Source: VMFP01 sp964630025
GTDB taxonomy: Bacteria; Patescibacteriota; Andersenbacteria; UBA10190; CAIZMI01
NCBI GenBank assembly: GCA_964630025.1
Contig: CAZVRG010000022.1
Location: 1-14,799, forward strand
Direction: 5' to 3'
DNA length: 14,799 nucleotides
Shown: piece by piece, positions 6,474 to 13,140 of the stretch
Layout: each line of letters begins with the position of its first letter
How positions within the stretch are numbered: position 1 is the first letter of the stretch
Position numbers and translations under genes: made by a program
The notes under the pieces: generated by a model
What the model was told of the DNA's origin: nothing
The model's database searches: none
What the model saw: the letters and a program-made list of their open reading frames with translations, nothing else

Positions 6474-7496
6474 ATGGATGGTAGGCTGGGCTCTGTGGTA
6501 GAAAATTTCTCCCGCATTCATAAGGTCCAGAACACTCTCCTACGCTGGTTCCGTGTCCACCAGCGGGATCTGCCATGGCGGCACACCAAGGATCCGTACA
6601 AGATTCTCGTGTCCGAAATCATGCTTCAGCAAACACAGGTGGATCGGGTGATGCCGAAATATCGTCCGTTTCTGCGGAGATTTCCGACGGTTCAGGCACT
6701 TGCCCGCGCAACGCCGCGTGATGTGCTCCTTGCGTGGGAGGGGATGGGATATAACCGTCGCGCACTCTACCTTCTTCGTGCGGCACAGGATATTGTTCAG
6801 CGCTTTCATGGAAGGGTGCCGACGGATCCCGTTCTCCTCCGAACGCTTCCAGGTATCGGCGACTACACGGCCGCCGCGGTCGCCACGTTTTCGACAGGCG
6901 TTCCGTATGCACTCGCAGATGTGAATGTTCGTCGCGTCATGGGCAGAGTTTTTCTTGGAGCACATCCCGTGGAACAGAAGCTGACACAGGCGATTCAAGA
7001 CACAACGCCTCATCAGGCAATCGCGGGCTTTCCTCCGGGAATGTGGGGTCACGCCGTGATGGATTTTGGAGCGCTCGTATGCAAAGCAAAGCCGCGGTGC
7101 GAAGCATGCCCTTTACAACAGCACTGCAAGGCATACCCGCAATTGCAACTTCAAGATTCTCATAATCGTTCTCCGCGAGCGAATCGTGGGTTATCGGGCC
7201 CGCGATTCGCGAGCACCTCTAGCGGGAGGGGGGAGTCTCGGAGGGGGAACCGAAGCGGTTCCCACCCGAATATCCCCGACCGCATCTACCGAGGAAAAAT
7301 TCTCCAACTCATTCGTGAGCACGATCCACGCCCGTTGTCATTGCGTGCGGTCAGTGCGGTCCTCGCCGATATTTCTGCAGCGCGTCTTCGTCGTCTCGTT
7401 CGCGGTCTCGAGAACGATGGTCTGCTTGTTGCCACTGGGCGCACTCTTCATTTTGCCAACGAGGGAATACCCGTGCGTCAGCCGGCGGGGTCTTGA
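6474..7496 (+). CDS. mutY: A/G-specific adenine DNA glycosylase, MutY type, short C-terminus
   Basis: This base-excision repair enzyme removes adenine mispaired with 8-oxoguanine. The catalytic core is clear: LPWR (33-36), DPYKILVSEIMLQQTQV (40-56) with catalytic Glu48, the helix-hairpin-helix LPGIGDYTAAAV (125-136), and ADVNVRRV (148-155) with catalytic Asp149. Four cluster Cys (203, 209, 212, 218) follow, but the first spacing is C-x5-C where C-x6-C is usual. There is no Nudix-like 8-oxoG domain. Instead a basic Ser/Arg/Gly linker (about 228-265) leads to a small helical, probably winged-helix-like segment RIYRGKILQLI...LRRLVRGLENDGLLVATGRTLHF (270-327), as in short actinobacterial-type MutY (from memory). 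The linker DNA contains two hairpins. ATG at 6474 is chosen; TTG 6462 and GTG 6495 are alternatives. No clear ribosome site is visible. Confidence 0.93.
   Translation: MDGRLGSVVENFSRIHKVQNTLLRWFRVHQRDLPWRHTKDPYKILVSEIMLQQTQVDRVMPKYRPFLRRFPTVQALARATPRDVLLAWEGMGYNRRALYLLRAAQDIVQRFHGRVPTDPVLLRTLPGIGDYTAAAVATFSTGVPYALADVNVRRVMGRVFLGAHPVEQKLTQAIQDTTPHQAIAGFPPGMWGHAVMDFGALVCKAKPRCEACPLQQHCKAYPQLQLQDSHNRSPRANRGLSGPRFASTSSGRGESRRGNRSGSHPNIPDRIYRGKILQLIREHDPRPLSLRAVSAVLADISAARLRRLVRGLENDGLLVATGRTLHFANEGIPVRQPAGS
7175..7263. repeat. Hairpin-rich in-frame segment in the mutY linker
   Basis: Two inverted repeats lie here. The first pairs 7179-7190 (GCGAATCGTGGG) with 7199-7210 (CCCGCGATTCGC): 12 bp with one G-T pair and an eight-base loop. 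The second pairs 7245-7252 (GGGAACCG) with 7256-7263 (CGGTTCCC): 8 bp perfect with loop AAG. A G-rich stretch lies between (7223-7247). The reading frame is preserved, giving a basic low-complexity linker. This looks like a palindromic element tolerated inside a gene. Confidence 0.75.
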
Positions 7497-7545
7497 CAAG
7501 GCTTTTTTCCTCGTTCCACTTCCTCTATCATAGCTATGCACGAAT

Positions 7546-8205
7546 ATGCGATTTCGTATTTTCTCCCATGCCGCGTCTGGAACAGTTGCGCTATTCCTCG
7601 TTGGGACGGTGCTTACGCCTGTGGCAATGGCCCAAGGCAATTCGAATTACGCGCCCGGCCAAGTGAAGAAGCAGGCGCAGATCAGTCCCTCTCCCTCGGC
7701 AACACCCTCTCCCAGCGCGACGGTTGACGTGCGGCCGAAGGGACTTCTTCGGCAAGCTAAACACACCCTGCGTCTTGAGCGCGTGACGGGCATTATCCGC
7801 GGCATGACGAACAAGCTGACAAATCTATCGAATCGTCTCACACAACACCTCGCAAATGTCGAGCGCCGCATTGAAGCCCTTCGCGCCGCGGGGCACACGA
7901 TTACCGTTGATGCGGAGCTCACAGCAGCGCGCAGTGCAGTCACCAGTCTTCAGGAAAAGATTGCGAATGCCAAGAAAGAACTTGATGCGCTCGCAGACAG
8001 TGAAAAGCCACGCACGGTGATTCCCGCCGTCCGCCGTCTTGTCCGGGACATCCGGACGGATCTGCGAAAAGTCCAGGCGGCGTTCCTGAAACTTCGGTTA
8101 GCGATTCGCGCAGATGTGCGTTCGCGCCCATCGCCGTCCGCTTCTGCGTCCGCATCCGCGACGCCCGCGAGCTCTCCTCTTCCTTCACCCACAGCCACGC
8201 CATGA
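7546..8205 (+). CDS. Secreted helical (coiled-coil-like) protein with Pro/Ser/Ala-rich ends
   Basis: I do not recognise a named family. Residues 1-29 form a classical signal peptide (MRFR, hydrophobic core 12-27, cleavage after AMA at 29). A Ser/Pro/Thr stretch follows (47-59, SPSPSATPSPSAT). Residues about 65-190 are strongly helical, rich in Leu, Arg, Lys and Ala with heptad-like spacing (RLERVTGIIRGMTNKLTNLSNRL and ERRIEALRAAG), suggesting a coiled coil. The C-terminus is again low complexity (194-219, repeated Ser-Ala and Ser-Pro). There is no transmembrane segment after the signal and no Cys. Its stop overlaps the next start by 4 nt (ATGA), so the two products are probably made together. 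A cell-surface spacer or DNA/polymer-binding role is possible because of the high basic content, but there is no direct evidence. Confidence 0.75.
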   Translation: MRFRIFSHAASGTVALFLVGTVLTPVAMAQGNSNYAPGQVKKQAQISPSPSATPSPSATVDVRPKGLLRQAKHTLRLERVTGIIRGMTNKLTNLSNRLTQHLANVERRIEALRAAGHTITVDAELTAARSAVTSLQEKIANAKKELDALADSEKPRTVIPAVRRLVRDIRTDLRKVQAAFLKLRLAIRADVRSRPSPSASASASATPASSPLPSPTATP

Positions 8206-8501
8206 ACAAAACACTCATCGCGGTTCTTATCGGACTTCTCATTATCATTCTGATTGTGCTCTTCATGGTGTTGCCCGCAGCGCGAAGATCGGAAGAAATA
8301 CCGTTTCCCACAATCACGCCGGACGCGACATACACGCCGCTTCCGACGCTTCCGTCGACGCCGTCCCCGTCTCCTCTCACACTCACGCCGGAGCAAGAGC
8401 AACTTGCTGATATGGAAGCAGCGGAGAAAAGCGATCTTGCACTTGAAAACGACTTCGAGCAAGACGTCAGCAAACTGGATACAGAATTACGCGGCATATA
8501 A
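8202..8501 (+). CDS. Small single-pass membrane protein, partner of the upstream secreted protein
   Basis: This 99-residue protein has one very hydrophobic helix (about 4-26) followed by AARR. The positive residues on that side suggest that it may stay cytoplasmic-side out or act as a signal anchor, so topology is ambiguous. Residues 33-63 are Pro/Thr/Ser-rich (FPTITPDATYTPLPTLPS and onward), and 64-99 form an acidic amphipathic helix (EQEQLADMEAAEKSDLALENDFEQDVSKL). The start overlaps the upstream stop (ATGA at 8202-8205). The acidic tail could complement the basic helical partner (inference). No known family is recognised. Confidence 0.7.
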   Translation: MNKTLIAVLIGLLIIILIVLFMVLPAARRSEEIPFPTITPDATYTPLPTLPSTPSPSPLTLTPEQEQLADMEAAEKSDLALENDFEQDVSKLDTELRGI

Positions 8502-8521
8502 GCGGTTGGAGAGAAGAAGCC

Positions 8522-9181
8522 ATGGATGCGAACGAGGTTCCTTCCGCGGCTGCGGACATGCTCTCTCGGCTCGCGTGGCTGAAGCACGCGAGTGTTCTGT
8601 ATGACGGAAGTGTGCGTATTGCCTTTGATCCGTGGGGTATCACGCTCTCATCTGCTGTGGATATTGTGCTCGTGACCCATGGGCACGACGATCACTGCGA
8701 TCCCGATGCAGTGAACCGCATACTCGCAGAGCATGGCGTCATTGTGGCTGCGGAAGCATGTGCGGAACAACTGGTGGGCGATGTGCGTTCGTTGCGGCCG
8801 GGCGAGGTGGTGACGATTGGCGATGTGGTAGTTACTGCAACGGAGGCATACAATCTCACCAAGAAATTTCATCCACGCGGTGAGGGCGTGGGGTTTCTTG
8901 TCGCGGTGGATGGCGGCACGATCTTTCACGCCGGGGACACGGATGATATTCCGGAGACACATGCGCTCGCACCCGATGTTGCACTCCTTCCCGTCGGCGG
9001 CACCTATACGATGGATGTGGAGGAAGCAGCGCGTGCCGCGCAGGCAATGGGCGCGGGCATCTCCGTTCCCATGCACTACGGATTCATTGTGGGTTCACGC
9101 GATGCGGGAGAAACATTCGCTCGCATCGCACCAATCCCCACCCGCGTTCTGACACCGCGGGAGGCGTTTCCGCAGACATGA
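8522..9181 (+). CDS. MBL-fold metal-dependent hydrolase (UPF0173/UlaG-like)
   Basis: This is a metallo-beta-lactamase-fold hydrolase, probably binding two metal ions. The substrate cannot be told from sequence. Motifs in order are: DPWG (36-39), THGHDDHCD (52-60) with His53, His55, Asp57 and His58 as metal ligands, FHPRGEGVGFLV (116-127), HAGDTDDIPE (136-145) with ligand Asp139, and VPMHYG (182-187) with His185. GVGFLV followed by HAGDT is typical of the UPF0173/L-ascorbate-6-phosphate lactonase-like branch, and 219 aa is normal for it. The start ATG at 8522 is preceded by GGAGAGAAG, a usable ribosome site. It lies 20 bp after the membrane protein gene, possibly co-transcribed, and converges on the glycosyltransferase gene with only 4 bp between stops. 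Confidence 0.88.
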   Translation: MDANEVPSAAADMLSRLAWLKHASVLYDGSVRIAFDPWGITLSSAVDIVLVTHGHDDHCDPDAVNRILAEHGVIVAAEACAEQLVGDVRSLRPGEVVTIGDVVVTATEAYNLTKKFHPRGEGVGFLVAVDGGTIFHAGDTDDIPETHALAPDVALLPVGGTYTMDVEEAARAAQAMGAGISVPMHYGFIVGSRDAGETFARIAPIPTRVLTPREAFPQT

Positions 9182-9193
9182 CGCTTTAGCGTC
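9180..9193. terminator. Small hairpin between convergent stops, weak terminator candidate
   Basis: GACGC-TTTA-GCGTC forms a perfect 5-bp stem with a four-base loop that includes most of the two facing stop codons (TGA at 9179-9181, TAA on the minus strand at 9186-9188). Neither side has a real T-run, so efficient termination is doubtful. Confidence 0.3.
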
Positions 9194-9893
9194 TGTTCTG
9201 CGCGGTCCGCTCTTTGATGAGCAGCGCGCCCGTTTTCACCATGTCGCGCACGAGTATCCACCGCCGCGCGAGCCCCATGCGGATCCCATATTTTTGCTCT
9301 TTTACTGTCTGACGCATGCCGGGAACAAGATGATAGGCAATCGTCTTTCCCTCGGCTGCAGCCACGGTGTTGAGCGCTTGCTCAATGCCGAATCCCCGCG
9401 TATGCGCCTTCGGCACTCTTTCCCAGAGCCGGCGATGTACGGCCCGCTCTCCTGCGATCAGCGTCGTGAGAGGAAAGAATCGGGCAAGCACCTGCGTGAG
9501 CCACGGAACACTACGACCGCGCACCGCAACGGACATCTCCGTCTCGCCGCGCAGAACGGGCGCGAGAATCGCGTCAATTGCCGCGTGGGTGAGTCCGGTA
9601 ATATCTGCGTCACAAAAGAAGAAGATATCGCTTGTTGTATGCTTCACACCCTGATCCATCGCTTGGCCTTTGCCGTCGTTTCCGTGTTGCCGATAGTACC
9701 GAACGTGTGGGTATCGCCGGACAATGACCTCGGTATCGTCGGTGGATTCGTCGACAACAATCACCTCCTGAAATCCTGGATAGGACGCAAGAATATCCAA
9801 CACCTGTGCGATCCGTTTCCCTTCATTGAATGATGGGACGATCGCCGATACGGGTGGCGCGGAGAATGCTGTGGGTGCATTGCTATCAGTCAT
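9186..9893 (-). CDS. Family 2 glycosyltransferase
   Basis: This GT-A fold enzyme transfers a sugar from a nucleotide-sugar donor to a lipid or glycan acceptor. The core starts with VSAIVPSFNEGKRI (15-28), then EVIVVDESTDDTE (43-55), GKGQAMDQGV (74-83) and FFFCDADI (91-98), whose DAD supplies the DXD metal/nucleotide site. The C-terminal helix is basic (RWILVRDMVKTGALLIKERTAQNRR region), which suggests peripheral membrane attachment; no full transmembrane helix is obvious. At 235 aa it resembles dolichyl-phosphate-mannose-synthase/GpgS-like short GT2 enzymes. I used ATG at 9893. An in-frame ATG at 9935 would add 14 residues that look non-native. It diverges from pepA and converges on the MBL hydrolase. 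Donor and acceptor are unknown. Confidence 0.87.
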   Translation of the reverse strand: MTDSNAPTAFSAPPVSAIVPSFNEGKRIAQVLDILASYPGFQEVIVVDESTDDTEVIVRRYPHVRYYRQHGNDGKGQAMDQGVKHTTSDIFFFCDADITGLTHAAIDAILAPVLRGETEMSVAVRGRSVPWLTQVLARFFPLTTLIAGERAVHRRLWERVPKAHTRGFGIEQALNTVAAAEGKTIAYHLVPGMRQTVKEQKYGIRMGLARRWILVRDMVKTGALLIKERTAQNRR

Positions 9894-9985
9894 GGGGCAA
9901 CATTGCTCGGTGGGGTTTCTCCGTTGGTACACCATCTTTGCTCTCTTGCCAAGGCATGGTACGTGCGATATGGTGATGAATCTTT

Positions 9986-11503
9986 ATGCGCCTTCCGCTT
10001 GCCGTTCGTTCCGTGCGCGCCGGGCTTCCCGCCGCCGACGTCGTTGCCGTCTTTTCAGATGGGAAAACGTTTCCTCTTCCGGCGTCGCTTGCGCGCGTCG
10101 CGCGCAGCCATGCGGAACGAGCGGGTTTCAAAGGCGAAGCAGCGCAGACGCACGACATTCCACTTCCCGGGCGCACGGCGCGGACACTCTTTGCGATTGG
10201 TGCCGGAAAAGCACTGACGCTCGATACCGTCCGCCGCGGTGTCGCGGCAGCGATTCAGTATGCGAAAGCAGAGGGCCTTCGGACGGTAGCGATCGTCGCT
10301 CCCGCACACCTCACGACGCATCCCTCATCACTCGATCTCGGTCGTGCGTTTGCGGAAGGAGCGCTGCTCGCAAACTATCGGTTCACGACATACACGAAAG
10401 AATCCGCTGCGCGAGAAAAGCGGTTAGCGCTACAACGCGTCGAGCTGCATGTGCCATCAAAAGATCGCGAACACACCAACAGGGGAATGGTGCGGGGTGT
10501 TATTGACGCAGAAGCGACAATGCGTGCGCGCGATCTGGTGAATGAGCCGGCGTCGCATCTTACGCCCCAATCGCTTGTTGCCGAAGCGCAAAAAATCGCC
10601 AAAGCGTCGCGTGGCACCGTGACGCTCACCGTGTGGGATCGCGCCGCATGCGAGAAACGCGGCATGGGTGCATTCCTTGCGGTGGCAAAAGGCTCAACCG
10701 CGGAGCCGGCGTTTGTGCATCTTGTATTCGCGCCTACAAAGCAGACTCGTTCGGTCGTACGTCCCCGTGTCGTTCTTGTGGGGAAGGGCATTACGTTTGA
10801 TGCTGGTGGATTAAGCCTCAAGCCTTCACACAGCATGGAAACGATGAAGCTTGATATGGCCGGCGCAGCATCTGTTCTGGGTGTCTTTTCCGCGCTCCCG
10901 CGTCTGCGGTTTCCGGTGGAGGTGCATGGCATAATCGCCGCCTGCGAAAATATGCCATCAGGAACAGCGGTAAAGCCGGGAGACATCGTCCGAACGGTCT
11001 CCGGAAAAACGATAGAAATTCTCGACACAGATGCAGAGGGTCGGTTAACATTGGCGGACGCGCTGGGAATTGCCGCAAAACTACGACCAACCGCGATTAT
11101 CGATCTTGCGACACTCACAGGCGCCTGTGTTGTTGCGCTCGGTGAAGAAGTAACTGGATTTTTTAGTAATAATGATGTTGTGGCAGAACGTATCCGTGCC
11201 GCGGCAGAACGTTCAGGAGAACCTATGTGGCAACTTCCGCTCGTGCGTGACTACCAGTCGAAAATACGAGGATCGATTGCAGACTTGAAGAACGTTGAGA
11301 GCACGCGGAGGGCACCTGGAGATGCAATCTTTGCCGCCCTCTTCCTGAAAGAGTTTGTCGGCAACACGCCGTGGGTACATTTGGATATTGCCGGCCCCTC
11401 CTATGCCGAGCGCCAAACAAATCCCGTCAATCCTGTGGGAGGAACCGGTGTCGGCGTTCGAACGATTCTTCGGTATCTCGAAGACGTAGGCACTCGGCAA
11501 TAG
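9986..11503 (+). CDS. pepA: M17 leucyl aminopeptidase (cytosol aminopeptidase)
   Basis: This two-metal aminopeptidase releases N-terminal residues from peptides in the cytoplasm and usually acts as a hexamer. The 505 aa are the normal length. The N-terminal non-catalytic domain spans about 1-165, with the catalytic domain after it. Metal and catalytic motifs are intact: VGKGITFDAGGLSLKP (265-280; Lys267, Asp272, catalytic Lys279), MKLDMAGAASV (287-297; Asp290), LDTDAEGRLTLADAL (346-360; Asp349, Glu351, catalytic Arg353) and WVHLDIAGPSY (463-473). DLVNEPASHLTP (183-194) is also typical. ATG at 9986 is preceded by GGTGAT at a good distance. The last four codons and stop lie in a heptamer repeat (GGCACTC, GGCAATA and on), so the C-terminal GTRQ may be repeat-derived. 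Confidence 0.95.
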   Translation: MRLPLAVRSVRAGLPAADVVAVFSDGKTFPLPASLARVARSHAERAGFKGEAAQTHDIPLPGRTARTLFAIGAGKALTLDTVRRGVAAAIQYAKAEGLRTVAIVAPAHLTTHPSSLDLGRAFAEGALLANYRFTTYTKESAAREKRLALQRVELHVPSKDREHTNRGMVRGVIDAEATMRARDLVNEPASHLTPQSLVAEAQKIAKASRGTVTLTVWDRAACEKRGMGAFLAVAKGSTAEPAFVHLVFAPTKQTRSVVRPRVVLVGKGITFDAGGLSLKPSHSMETMKLDMAGAASVLGVFSALPRLRFPVEVHGIIAACENMPSGTAVKPGDIVRTVSGKTIEILDTDAEGRLTLADALGIAAKLRPTAIIDLATLTGACVVALGEEVTGFFSNNDVVAERIRAAAERSGEPMWQLPLVRDYQSKIRGSIADLKNVESTRRAPGDAIFAALFLKEFVGNTPWVHLDIAGPSYAERQTNPVNPVGGTGVGVRTILRYLEDVGTRQ

Positions 11504-11567
11504 GCAGCCGGCAGGGCAGTCGTCGCTGTTCCCTGCGCTCTGTCCCCTGTCCTCTGTTCTCCGTTGC
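11489..11567. repeat. Heptamer repeat arrays between pepA and znuC
   Basis: Two 7-base periodic blocks lie here. The first has four units (GGCACTC, GGCAATA, GGCAGCC, GGCAGGG; 11489-11516), and the pepA stop falls inside it. The second has six degenerate units (CTGTTCC, CTGCGCT, CTGTCCC, CTGTCCT, CTGTTCT, CCGTTGC; 11526-11567). CTGTTCC is the reverse complement of the GGAACAG unit in sufU. The arrays fill nearly all of the 79-bp gap before znuC. Confidence 0.75.
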
Positions 11568-11582
11568 CCGTATCATGTAGGA

Positions 11583-12323
11583 ATGAACGCGCTGGATGTT
11601 CATCATCTTACCGTCACGCTTGGCGGGCGAACGATTATTGATGACATTTCGTTGTCCGTAGAGGAGGGAGAAACCGTTGCGCTGATCGGCCCGAACGGGG
11701 CGGGGAAAAGCGTACTCGTGAAAGCCATTCTGCGCTTATTGCCAAAGGCATCGGGAGAGGTGCGCATCTTTGGGATACCGCATGAACAGTACAAAAAAGT
11801 TGCGCCCATCGTCTCATACGTTCCGCAATTTATCAGCATTGAACGCTCATTTCCGCTGACCGTCGAAGAGCTGTTTTCTCTGAAGCGCGGCAACGATGCG
11901 GCGCGACGCGACCACTGCTTGCGCATTGTCGGTGCCCACGGTTTGGGACATCAGCGTCTCGGAACGTTGTCTGGTGGGCAACTCCAGCGTGTCTTTCTTG
12001 CCTTTGCACTTGCGGATCGGCCGCGCATTCTCTTTCTCGATGAGCCAAGTTCTGGCATCGATATTGGGTCGGAGGAAACCATCTACAACCTTATTCGGCG
12101 CGTGAGTACAGAAGAAAAGGTGACCGTCGTGCTGATTTCCCACGACATCGATATTGTCGCGGGATTCGCTCAGCATGTGTTTTGCGTGAATAAGAAGTTG
12201 ATTTGCTCGGGGCCGCCCGCTGCGGTGCTTACGGAGGAAACGCTCCGTCGCGCATATGGTCCGCATGTCGGCGTCTATCCGCATCATGGCGAGCCGCATA
12301 CCCCGTCACACGCTGATGATTGA
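11583..12323 (+). CDS. znuC: Zn/Mn-type ABC transporter ATP-binding protein
   Basis: This is the cytoplasmic ATPase of a metal-ion importer. It shows Walker A GPNGAGKS (36-43), Q-loop YVPQ (79-82), signature LSGGQLQRV (129-137), Walker B ILFLDEP (149-155), D-loop SSGID and switch His187 in LISHDIDIV. The run HVFCVNKKLICSGPPAAVLTEETL (198-221) is characteristic of ZnuC/MntB-type ATPases. The C-terminus is His-rich (His228, 234, 235, 239, 243), a possible metal-sensing tail. It overlaps the permease gene by 8 nt. No periplasmic/lipoprotein metal-binding subunit lies in the window, so the transporter would need one encoded elsewhere. Zinc versus manganese cannot be decided from sequence. TAGGA directly before the ATG is a poor ribosome site. 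Confidence 0.9.
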   Translation: MNALDVHHLTVTLGGRTIIDDISLSVEEGETVALIGPNGAGKSVLVKAILRLLPKASGEVRIFGIPHEQYKKVAPIVSYVPQFISIERSFPLTVEELFSLKRGNDAARRDHCLRIVGAHGLGHQRLGTLSGGQLQRVFLAFALADRPRILFLDEPSSGIDIGSEETIYNLIRRVSTEEKVTVVLISHDIDIVAGFAQHVFCVNKKLICSGPPAAVLTEETLRRAYGPHVGVYPHHGEPHTPSHADD

Positions 12324-13125
12324 GGTTCTTGATCTGTTGAGTTTGCCGTTTGCGCAGCGAGCGATCGCGGCCGGTATCGCCATTGCGCTTGTTGGCGGCG
12401 TTCTTGGCGTGTTTATTGTGCTGCGCGGCATGTCGTTCTTTTCCGATGCGATTTCCCACGCGTCGCTTCTCGGGGTTGCGATTGCGCTGCTTTTTTCCGC
12501 GCCGCCACTCTTCGGTGCACTCTGTATCGCGCTCGCCGCGGCGATGCTGATTGCCTATCTTCGTGGGCGGTCCGTACTTTCCTTGGATACGCTTATTGGC
12601 GTTGCCTATTCCGCCGCGGTTGCGCTTGGTGTCATTACCATCGGATTTCTTAAAGGCTATCGCGCCGATTTGATGAGTTTTTTGTTTGGAGACGTGCTTG
12701 CCCTTAGTACGTTTGATGTGGCGCTTGCGTGGATTCTTTCCATTGTGGTGCTTATTGCCGCGTTCTTTTCGTGGCGCGAAATTGTGTTAAGCACCCTGCA
12801 TCGTGATCTCGCGGCAGTTGAGGGCGTGCGTGTGGTGCGGACGGATCTTCTCTTTCTTATTTTGGTTGCGCTTGTCGTTGCGGTGGCAATTCGTATCGTT
12901 GGTGTGGTGTTGGTCACCGCGCTGCTGATTGTGCCGGCGGCGACGGCGCAAAACATCGCGCGCACGTTCTATTCCATGGTTCTGTGGTCTATCGCAAGCA
13001 GCATCGTTGCGCTTATCGCAGGACTTCTCTTTTCGTTTGCGGCAAATCTCCCAAGCGGTCCGACGATTGTTCTTGCGTCATCGGTACTCTTCGTGGTGTC
13101 ACTTGTCGGACGCTTGGGCCGCTAA
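12316..13125 (+). CDS. znuB: Zn/Mn-type ABC transporter permease (ABC-3 family)
   Basis: This integral membrane permease pairs with the preceding ATPase for metal uptake. It has about seven or eight hydrophobic segments (roughly 16-36, 50-60, 65-82, 92-112, 132-151, 177-207, 221-243 and 249-265), and the ABC-3 hallmark VLRGMSFFSDAISHASLLGVAIA (35-57), including the conserved SHASLLG. The later VGVVLVTALLIVPAATAQNIA (195-215) is also a family signature. At 269 aa it has the usual length. ATG at 12316 is chosen because MIEVLDLLSLPFAQRAI is the natural N-terminus; frame-open codons upstream overlap znuC. The 8-bp overlap implies translational coupling. It ends 15 bp before lnt. Confidence 0.92.
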   Translation: MIEVLDLLSLPFAQRAIAAGIAIALVGGVLGVFIVLRGMSFFSDAISHASLLGVAIALLFSAPPLFGALCIALAAAMLIAYLRGRSVLSLDTLIGVAYSAAVALGVITIGFLKGYRADLMSFLFGDVLALSTFDVALAWILSIVVLIAAFFSWREIVLSTLHRDLAAVEGVRVVRTDLLFLILVALVVAVAIRIVGVVLVTALLIVPAATAQNIARTFYSMVLWSIASSIVALIAGLLFSFAANLPSGPTIVLASSVLFVVSLVGRLGR

Positions 13126-13140
13126 CGTACAGAACGCAGC

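Noticed and set aside
7493..7531. TTGACA overlapping the mutY stop with TATCAT downstream, as a promoter for the secreted protein gene
   Set aside because: The spacer is 27 bp, far from 16-18. At the correct distance there is only CCACTT-like sequence.
9894..9935. ATG at 9935 as the glycosyltransferase start
   Set aside because: It adds 14 polar/Cys residues of no family likeness. ATG at 9893 gives a normal lead into the GT2 core, though neither has a good ribosome site.
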